Part shown: positions 1-10,100 of the stretch, piece after piece
How the letters are laid out: each line of letters begins with the position of its first letter
Position numbering within the stretch: the first letter of the stretch is position 1
Source: Branchiostoma floridae
Taxonomy: Eukaryota > Chordata > Leptocardii > Amphioxiformes > Branchiostomatidae
DNA length: 46,205 bases
Direction of reading: 5' to 3'
Assembly: GCF_000003815.2 (NCBI RefSeq)
Contig: NC_049981.1
Span: 4,783,159 to 4,829,363 of the forward strand
The notes under the pieces: generated by a model
What the model was told of the DNA's origin: nothing
Databases searched by the model: none
What the model saw: the letters and a program-made list of their open reading frames with translations, nothing else
Program-made: the position numbers and the translations under genes

Positions 1-767
1 TGGAAAAGGTAGACATAGTCACATTCCTTTATTTACAGCAAAGCCAAAAAATTTGTCAATATTGTAGTTTAGATAAGACAGAAAACGAGTGCCATTCTAT
101 TGTTGACTGTTTACTATATATACGTCAATGAAATTTTCAACTGTGTACAAGATAATACTTAATATGCAATTACAAGACCATGTATCTCAACTTTCTTCTG
201 TGCCTACATTCACAACTATAACAAGTATTGCTAACACTGGTACTTTATCGGCATCGGTTGTGGCACAAGAGCAAAACGTAATAGATGAACAGAGCAAGAC
301 TGCCACATCTTTAGATGATAAATGGCGTCTCTTAAAGGCGGAGAAATATTTTAGCAGATTTTAAGATCTATTAAATGCATCGGAAACATACATCTGGCCT
401 TTACGTAAGATTTCAGCGTTTGTAAATGTAACATAATCAGTCGTGTTTCTTTACGTGAATTTTACATGTATTTTACGAACACGTATAGGTGGTGTATAGA
501 TCCGTAAAGAAGGAAAATACGTCAACATTACGCATGGTTTCAGCACACTTAAATACGTCTGTTTTTTATCTGAAATAAACTCCTTATTCCCTTGCGGATG
601 TGGTACTCTTTTGCACATTTGTTGTGTAATAGATTAATAAGTGATGGATTTGCAGTGGAAAGTTTACAAAAGATTACGTAATATTGAATGTTAGGTATAC
701 TTCATTGACACCACCACTCCTGTAGTAATTCCTTTAAGTAAATTTCGTATATCTAATGATTTAAAAG

Positions 768-1114
768 TTAATTATTCTTGATAACTTTCATAAAAAGGTT
801 ATCATCATAAATAAAAGGGGTTAGTACATGTTCAGTCTTCTGTCGACGCCATTGCAAACTACGTTGAAAATCATGCGAGATAGTGAACGCGCTTCTATCT
901 CCTATGGAGTTCGGGTGTTGGGGTGTTGTACGCTGGTGCCTTTGTAGACTCTGGTACACCGCTGGCCTCAGCTCCTGGTAATGGCCGCTAGGTTGGGACG
1001 GAAGCGGAGGTACGGGTAGGGGTGCCATGGGATAGGAGTAGACGTCACTTCCGGTTTCGGATCGCTGAGACACCGCCATGCCTGGTGTGCGGACGTCCTC
1101 GTAAACTGCCTCCG
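768..1114 (-). CDS. Gene A last exon: cytoplasmic signalling tail
   Basis: The acceptor (tattgcag) opens in phase 1 and the frame runs 114 residues to TAA. The tail begins AEAVYEDV, then has VYSYPMAPLPVPPLP (proline-rich, PxxP-type), GHYQELRP and VYQSLQR. YEDV, YQEL and YQSL are candidate SH2-docking tyrosines; the last two are spaced YxxL-x4-YxxL. The first ~80 residues match the tail exon of gene B at 42165-42406, then A continues about 30 residues past the point where B stops (after SHDF). Conservation between paralogues supports real coding. SH2/SH3 partners are inferred. I did not identify a poly(A) signal with confidence. Confidence 0.85.
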
Positions 1115-4100
1115 CTGCAATATTGGAGAATACAGTAGATTTTTGAGTCTTAATTGTCCAGCAACTGGATTTAGAAGTTCTTATAATATATTCATCAATA
1201 AGAAACAATACTACCTGTTAACTTTATATATCTATATGTTTTAAAAAGAATATGTCTACCAACTCACATCTCTTATCTCATTGTCTTGAATGGTAAGTAA
1301 AACAAGTATTCCTGAACCGCCTTTTTTAATTGGTTTAAGATAACAATTTTGGATATAAACAATATGTACTTAACGACGATAAAAAATTGACATTAAGGTT
1401 ATAAGATACGCCAAAAGACACTGTCACTGACGAAAAACAATGGATGTTGCTTTAAATGTACATGTCTGACCGTTTCCAGAATCATATCCGTTTTCTTGAT
1501 TAGCTGCTTATTGGTGTACATGTACTATACCTGTATCATGTTCTTGGTTCCTCGCTTTCCGGCAGCGCCGAATCAGTAGTGTAACAGCGCCCACTAGTAG
1601 CAGTCCACCGACAAGACTGCCGACTGCGGTACCTACCACGGCTGCGACAACAAAAAGGGGCATTTCTGTAAAAGCAAGCATTTGACTTAATGAGTACATG
1701 GACAAGATATCAATAAATTTCCTGTTTTCAATGTGATTATTAAACAACGGCACTCGAGGCATCACTGAACAGGGACCGTAGGCGTTATAAAATTCCTGAC
1801 AGGTTTGACCAATTGTTGACGTCACATATCCACAAGATCACGTGCTGAGAAAGATCACGTGCCTGTAACTTCCACGAATTTACGTTCTGAAGTGATTGGT
1901 CATCAGTAGTGGTCGTTAAAAATTTGATCCATGTAAACCTTCAAATCTGTATTGGAAGAAAGTTTAGCATTGTACTATGATTACTTCCGACACAGATAAA
2001 CTTTCTTCATAACGCCGGAAATAGTTTACGCTTTAAACAAAGGTAATCTTTATTGACAGAACTAAATCACAGCTATACAGTGCTGAAGAAACATCAGCAC
2101 TGGTTTTCCAGTGCTGAACGGCCTTGTTCCAGTGATGAAGCTCCCTCAGCACTGTAATTCCAGTGCTGAACCCAATGCGAGCACTGGTTTTCCAGTGCTG
2201 AACTGCCGTCAGCACTCGGGTAGAAGTGCTGAACTCGCGGCGGAGAGGCGGCGAGGCTGTTCAAAGGTCATTCAGCACTGGTTACCCAGTGCTGAAACTG
2301 CCGTCAGCACTGGAACCGAGTGCTGATATACAAAAGTAACGGGTTCAGCACTGGATTTACCAGTGCTCTGGAACTTTTCAGCACTGGAAGACCAGTGCTG
2401 TAAAACCTTCAGCTCTGGGCTTCCAGTGCTGACGTTTAGAAAGCACTGGAACGTTCCAGTGCTGAACGTAATATTCATGTAGCATGCGTCCGTACGGCTG
2501 TCTGAGTTATTTCCTTTAGACTTAGATATACCTGTGCATGACTTTGTGATTTTATTGAATTCTGTGATAGATATAGCCCTTTCTAGAATCATTTCGGTGG
2601 CCCTGAAAAGGGCCGGGGTAATTGTAGACAGCAGATCAATCTTCGTTGTTATTCATGTTTATGGCTCGAGCTGCGGTAGAAGGTATATCAAAAGGTTGTT
2701 TTGAGAAGTTAGTAACGTGATTGAAGACGTTTTAGACAGGTTAATTTCGTTAAAATTGCTATAAACGTCTTCAGCACTGGAAATCCAGTGCTGAGACTAC
2801 AATCAGCACTGGATTTCCAGTGCTGACAGGAGGCCTCCCAGTGCTGAAGCTGCCTCAGCACTAGATTTCCAGTGCTGACGCTGGCTCAGCACTGGACTTC
2901 CAGTGCTGACGACAACTTCAGCGCTGGTGTTCCAGTGCTGACAGAGGAGACCGTTACTTTCGTATATTTGCAGCTCACAGGCTATCAAATACATCTTTGC
3001 GACGGTAAATGTCCATTCCATGCCTTGAAATATAAATATCATGGGTAGAAACGCTCAAAATTATGCCTCCTCCCGGCCGCCGTTTTTGCATAAGGATCGT
3101 GCAAATCTCATAACTAAAGGTTCGTGTGAATCACATAGTGATTCGTGCGAATTTCATAATATTCGTGCGTTTTCGCATAGTGATTCGTGTGTATCACATA
3201 ATATTCGTACGGATTTCATATGGTTCGTGCAAATGCTTAGGCCCCCCTGTTCCCAGATATATAACTATGAGTCCACTTACTGTTGCAGTTGCGCCCGGGT
3301 AGGCCATCGGGAGAGTCGTCTATATGAGTCGTGGGGCACCGGCAGGTGAAGCCGCCCGTGTCGGTGTTGGTGCAGTAGTCCCGACTGTAGCAGGCGTCCT
3401 GTGTGTTGGAGTCGCCGCAGTAATCGTAAGCTGTAAGGTAGAGATTTCACAAACAGAACGTTTTGTGATTCGTATCAAAGTTCGCCTGTGACGATAATCA
3501 ACGCTGTAAGAAATTTACACGATATATCCGAACACAAAGTGAAGACGGGGGCCGATACCGACTGCCGGACCCCTTTGACCCGTTGCTGACGTCACAATTC
3601 CGCTCAGGTCAAATGACGTAGGTTTTCAGGTCAAAACATCTCGAGAAGGGTCAGACGACTTGTTCAAAGCATATTTACTTTATGTATGGATATAACATGT
3701 CAATTTCTAACAACGTTATTAGATAGTGTTCAGCTGTTTTTTGAATCAATTCAAACTTTTTTATTCGCATGGAGCCTGTAACGTCAACCAAATTTACACG
3801 AGGTCTAGGCTTTTGCTTTCAGAGTGATGTTATTCGAAATATTTATCAATGACTATGTTTACTTTTTACTGTATACATATTAGATCTCCCACCAGAAAGA
3901 GTCACAGACGAGTTTTGTCCAACGATTTTAAACCTATAGTTTGTAGAAAAAATGATCACTTTTAACTCAATTCACACAGATTCTAGAAAAACTAGTAAAA
4001 TTTGAATTACGTTTCGCTGTGACTTGTAAAAAGTTTGAATTCGGATCAGAGGTGATTCGTCTGTTTAGACCCTCCTGCACCTGCGCACTAGACAGCGGCT

Positions 4101-7100
4101 TTCCCGCCAGCATGACGTCATTATTGGCAATGAGGCTCCCGCTCCGGAAGTTGTTGAATGGCGTGGCAACTTTGTCAACATCTGGGACATTGTCCACCCA
4201 ATCGTCTACTAGATCATCAAACTGCATGAAAGGCAAATAGAATTCCTTTTAATGCTACATACAATAACTGAACGAGAGATATCCACCACTCCAATATGTT
4301 GACTGTTGATCTGAACATCTTCAGACCAAAAGATACAAAAACTGTTGCAGCAGTTATAGTTAAATAGTAGCAATTTCATGTAGATGTTACAATTATCAAG
4401 AAATAGTATCATCTAATATTGCACAGTGTCAGTTTTGTCTCGCCGATAGTCGTCCTTCATAGCTACACATGCACAAGACTGATCATAAAACCCTTTGATT
4501 AATTGTTGTTGATATAGCGAACGAGAGCTATTTTTGAACGTACCTCATTCATATGCCGCCGTCTCTCTGCATGGAAGCCGTTACTGTTTCCATCGTGTTG
4601 GTCGGGATTGTAATCAAAGTTATCTGTATAGGTGACGTCGATATTATGCCTGCTGGTTGCTATCAAATGTAATAGAAAAAAGACCGAACGTTAACATCTT
4701 GCAAATGAAATCTAAAAAAAAATTCTGGCTATGATGAAATTTCAAAGAAGGAAGAAATATCTCACTTAATTTGAGACTGAAATTCGTATCAATGCTTTAG
4801 TTAATAGGGCCTTCACACGGAAATCGAATTAGCAGGAATCAAGCCGAACCAGCCGGAATGAAGTATTTGCAAACTTCGTGTCACATTCGGGGCCATTCGG
4901 GTAGGAATTCCAAATGGGCCTTAAATCCCCTTCACACGAGAAGGAATGAGCCGGAATGCCGTCAGAATGACAATTCTTTTCTTTTTCTGTGAATTCGTAG
5001 TGCATTCTAGACATTCTTACGGCATTCGAAATATTCTTCCGGCCACATTCTGGCAGGATTCGAGGTGGCTTGCCGTTTCGGTTCTCCATCGAATGAGATA
5101 AGAATGTTTCGAATAATGTTAGAATGCCGTAGAATGCGGTCAGACTGCAGTCAGAATAGTTAGAATACACTAAGAATCCACTACGAATGCCATTCGATAT
5201 TTCTCCACTTAACATGTCAAAAACTTTCGAGCCAGCCGAACGGGGAAGAATATCTCGAATGCAGTAAGAATGTTTAGAATACAGTACGAATTGCGAGGAA
5301 TTGCCACGAATAGAAAAAAAACATTCATTCGGACGGCATTCCGGCTCATTCGTGCTCTCGTGTGAAGGGGGCTTTAAGGTGGACTCTCTCTGCACTTTGG
5401 GCACCGTTGCGGCACTGCGGGGTTCGTAGATGACTCAAGTAGTGGTGATACCTTTATAGGACGTTACGTACCTGTACAGTTGTCGTCATCTCCCCACCGT
5501 ATGTAAATGGGAAGACAGACACAGTCAAAACTGCCCGGCCGGTTCTTGCAGTGCTCATTCGGACCCGTGCACGGGGAGGTGGAACATTCGTCAACATCTA
5601 ATGAATAAAGGAACAGAACAAAATAATCAGATGTACATCTCCACGTTAAATGCGTGATAGACACCAGTCCCTTAGACGAAAAGCGCTCTCTGGCAGAACA
5701 TATGCAAATTCTGAATGGTAGAAACACACACATACATACACACACGTGTGCGCTCTCACACACACGCAACCACAAACAATACTTGAGGTTTAACAATGAA
5801 ACACAACGTCCTTGAATTATTTTAAAAGCAAACATATCACGATGGGGTTTGAAAATCGTTGTATGATCGATCAAGAATTTAGAAGAAAAAACGTGCCGAA
5901 TCGAATCGATTGCAGTATCTTTAAAACTCACCACTACACGTGAAGCCGTCCCCTTTGAAGCCTGTGTTACAGACACACCGCGCTGTGCCGTTGGTGAGAA
6001 CGCAGGACGCCAGGACTCCGCAGATCGGAGAGCAAACTGTTGGGGGAGACACGGACGCCGGCGATGTCGAAACCTGTGGAACTGTAGGCGTCCCAAGATT
6101 AGCAGAAGGCGTCACATCGATAGTTGCCGATGTAGTTGGTGCAATGGATGCTACAGGAGTTTGAATGCATGGGTCACACTAAATACTTTTCTTGATACTA
6201 TTAATGTTGAATGTTAAAGATACTGACCTTGTATTTATCAAATATTGACATAACCAGATGCAGTTAACAAAAAGGGACGCCGCTTATGGTACCGTCCGAA
6301 CGTTCGAACACGCGTTCGGATTCCCCCGAAAACAGCCCGGGGGCGCTCATACTTCAAGGAAACAGCAAAGTAAAGCAAAAAATCGACTTTTCTAGCCCAA
6401 AATGATTGTATGGCAGTTGACTGATGCCTTATAAGGCTAACTGCTTGCGAATTTCGCATTGTTACAACTGCGATTTGGCAGATACAGACATAAAACATTC
6501 ATGTTTTACCATCGGTTAACGTTACGTACAGTGAAACATACTTTGACGCAGTTCTTGTAGGGTAAGTAGTGTTTCATCGGCTGCTGCCCACATCAGGATA
6601 CCGGTTGTATGACGAGTTTTGGGCAGATTTACGTTCATCAAGCCTTAGACCTTCGGAAATCAAGCGGGCCTTCTTGCAATATCTTTGATTTCGGTTGCTG
6701 TGTTGATATTTGTACAAAAAATGCCCCCAAATTATCAAAAAACTATGTTTTTGACCCAAAATAAAGCCTTACCGATATTTAGCGGCAAAAGGCCCGGGCA
6801 CATTAGATATCACAGAGATGTAATCTGCTACTCCAGAAAATATGACTCTGTTAGACAGTCATTTCATAGTGGGCACAGACCCATTTTAATAGCATCACTA
6901 TTTTTTTTACCAAAAAATCATTTTTTAACCCAAAATATTCAGAATCCAGATTTTTTGTCATCAAATTTTGAATATTGGTGAATTACGTCAACAAGCCAAA
7001 TTTTGCTGAAAACTGATAGTTACTTCGAAAGTTACGGCCATATAACTGCTAGACTGGAGAATCTGCGGCTGTCACAGGCCTTAAACTGCCTGAGAGTGAC

Positions 7101-10100
7101 TTTCGTGAGGTCTTCTACATCTATACATAAATAATGCACAAGTGGTCAGAAAAGGAGTAACAAACAGATGTATGCATATTATAGACCCTATACTTATCTG
7201 TTTGACAAGTATCCTTCATACCCAGCCAAACATGCGCATTGGAAGTCATCGTCCCTGTCAGTGCAAGTTCCTCTATTTTTACACGGATTGGGAAGATTTC
7301 AATTTCTATAACAAGGTGTTTTATTATCGTAAAAGCGGAATAAATTCAGATGAGTATTGGACAACCTAGCAATACTATTATTTATCAATACTACATTTAA
7401 ACAATAAACAATATGATTCAATGCCAAAACGTAACAGTTCAACAAGTCTAACATTAACATTTAGAAATTCAGTACTTGTATATCTGCCAAACACTTCTTA
7501 CGTGCGCATGTTGGGACAGTGTTGCTCCATGTTCCGTCAGCTTGGCACGTCACTTAACCCTATTCAGACCGGGGGGGGGCTTTTGAGGCCCGCGCCTACT
7601 TTGATGTCCTATAACGCCAGAACGGCTTACGCTAGAGCTACCAAATTTGGTGAGTTTTCCTAAAATATTGTTGGCAACAATTTTAAAAAGTTTGACAAAT
7701 TTTCCATTTTTTCGTGTTGCCATGGCAACCGTTTGGTGACAGGCAGTTTTGCCCAAAATCACTATTTTTGGTTATAACAATGTATTTTTCACATTTATTT
7801 GCTATATTACTGCTATTTTGTTACATAAATAAAATGTTATATTATTTAGCATATCTTTCATAATTATATATGCATAAATTATGCTAATTTGATGACGTCA
7901 TCAGCCCAAAATCCAAGATGGCGGACCGTATGGCCAGATCAAGAATAATAAGCTAATTATCCCTTAAAATATGTAACTACCTGGTATTTTTTCATCAAAA
8001 ACCATCTAAATGAATGAATCTAGTCTATTTACATTGCCATTTGTGGTTATTTGTTGCAAAAAAAGTAGTTTTAAAAATTCAAGGTGGTCGATATAATATG
8101 GCGGAGCCCAACTCGTATCTTAGATGTGCATGACGTCATTTTATGACGTCATTTTGACGTCATTGATGTTGCTATTGGCAACGCAAGTCGTAATAAACAT
8201 TATTATTCTGTTATCTGCACTTGTTGTTACATTTTTGTAGCATAACTTGAAGTTTTGTGAGAATACCCTTTTTTCATGGGTCCGGCCAATATAATCAAAT
8301 TGATGACGTCATAATTACGTCATCTTACGTCAGCGTAACATCAAACGTCAAATACACGTCAGATATTATGTCGACATTATGTCCTAAAGATTTGGTGGCC
8401 CTACGGCACGTCGTTCAAGAGTTATAGGACTTTAAAGTGGAGGGCCTCAAAAGCCCCCCCCCGGTCCAGGGATGACCAAAAAAGCCCGGTCTGAATAGGG
8501 TTAAAGTCCGGACCTGAACCTGAACTGCTGGACCTGATTCCGGACCTGAACCTGAATATGAGTTTAGGTACGCACCACTAGTACGGTCTAATGGTGGTAT
8601 GAGACTTTCAGAAAACTTACGTGTGCATGTTGGGACAGCACTACTCCATGTTCCGTCAGCTCGGCACCTACTGGTAGAACTGCCACTGAGTTGGTATCCC
8701 GTGTTACAGGTGAACGTGACCTCCTGCTGGGAGACGTACGGTCCGGCAGATGGATTCAGCGCTCCGTTAGTTGGGGCCGTCAACGCCTGGCATTGTATGC
8801 CTGAACCTGTACCAGAACCTGTAGAACCCATGAACATATTGAGAGGACTTATGTAAAGATACTCTATTGTGAAATAGTTCGCATTCGCTCATTGCAAAGA
8901 ATAGAACAAATATCGTAATTTAATTTCAAGATAACATATGAATATACTTTGTTACAGCTTTCATTGTTTTCATGATAATGCATTCTTTAAAATATCAAAT
9001 CTGGTTTTCCTTTAATCAAGCAACTTTACAAGTCTTACCTATTACAAGAGTTCATATTGAAAATAAGACAAAACTATGAACTCTACCTACACAACCTACA
9101 TTTCTGTAGGTTGTGTAGGTACTACATCCTTTTTAAAGATTCATCGAGGCAAACCATTGACCTCCAGCTACATTTGTAGACCTCGAGCAAGATCGACTGA
9201 GGCTGTTTGATTATTCAAATGAAAATGTGAGTAATTGGTTGGCTGGCTGTTCCAGGTTTATAAGTTACATACGTGTTGATAGCCATTCATAGATCAGCTT
9301 TAGATCTTTATTTATCTATTTATTGGATTTGCAGCTAATATTGGGTGCCATCATTATCATCATATCGTTCCGTGCCAGTACTGCAGCCAAGCCGCGGCCT
9401 TCTCGTAAGCTTCTAGTTGGTCCTGGTTGGAGGTGGTATGGCCTATTATGCCATACCTGTGACGCGAAAACGTTCGATACGGGTGTTCCGGACCGGATGA
9501 TAACTTTCCGTACGGCCCGGGGTTATCACACGGGCTCCATTCGAATAAATCGAACATGTTTCGTGTGGGCCGAGTACGGCGCCATCGAAAGTTCGAATAC
9601 CTGATTCGGACGTTGGAACATTACTGTTGCAACGCATTTTTTTTCGAGGGCAACCAATTTGTTCAACTTCTGGCGCATTCAAAATAGCATCAAAATAGTG
9701 GTTTTCTCAGGTGGGTATGACGTAAATAAAATACAACACGGTGTATTCCGCATCACCCTCGGTCTCAGCCCTCCCGCGGGTCGGATCACCCTCCGGCCTT
9801 CGGCCGTCGTGCGATCCGACCCGCGGTCGAGCTGATACCTCAGGTGATACGGAATACGCCGTGTTGTATTTTATATATACACAGGCCTTTGTAATGTGTC
9901 CCATAGTTTGGGTTGGGTGGCCACAACGACACTCAGCTGAGTTGGGTGCCAACACATATACATACATTTACAGTTCTCGTAGAATACACATTACTAACTT
10001 CAATGGTTGACGTATACTTCAAATGAAACAACAAGATTAAGCCTGAAGACAAACCGTCTTCAGTAGAACATAAGTTAAGCTTGATACGTAGGTTTGGAAC

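Noticed and set aside
2077-2942. CRISPR-like array (direct palindromic repeats with spacers)
   Set aside because: Repeats are 24 bp with variable centres, spacers are short and uneven (about 7-40 bp), no cas genes exist, and the DNA is clearly animal. Treated as a palindromic minisatellite.
2590-3040. Replication-dependent histone gene
   Set aside because: Only the 3' stem-loop signal is present; upstream minus-strand sequence encodes no histone-like text.
2033-3042. Several short open frames with QHWKTSAE-type repeats
   Set aside because: They exist on both strands only because the palindromic repeat lacks stops; no start, splice or domain support.
4829-5404. 191-aa minus-strand frame
   Set aside because: It runs through an inverted-repeat element with biased GAATGC words; no domain or splice logic.
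7558-8500. Autonomous piggyBac transposon
   Set aside because: TIRs and TTAA are present but no transposase frame or DDD-type domain is visible.
9323-9604. 93-aa plus-strand frame beginning with a hydrophobic stretch
   Set aside because: The hydrophobic run comes from simple sequence (atcattatcatcatatc); no splice site, domain or neighbour supports a gene.
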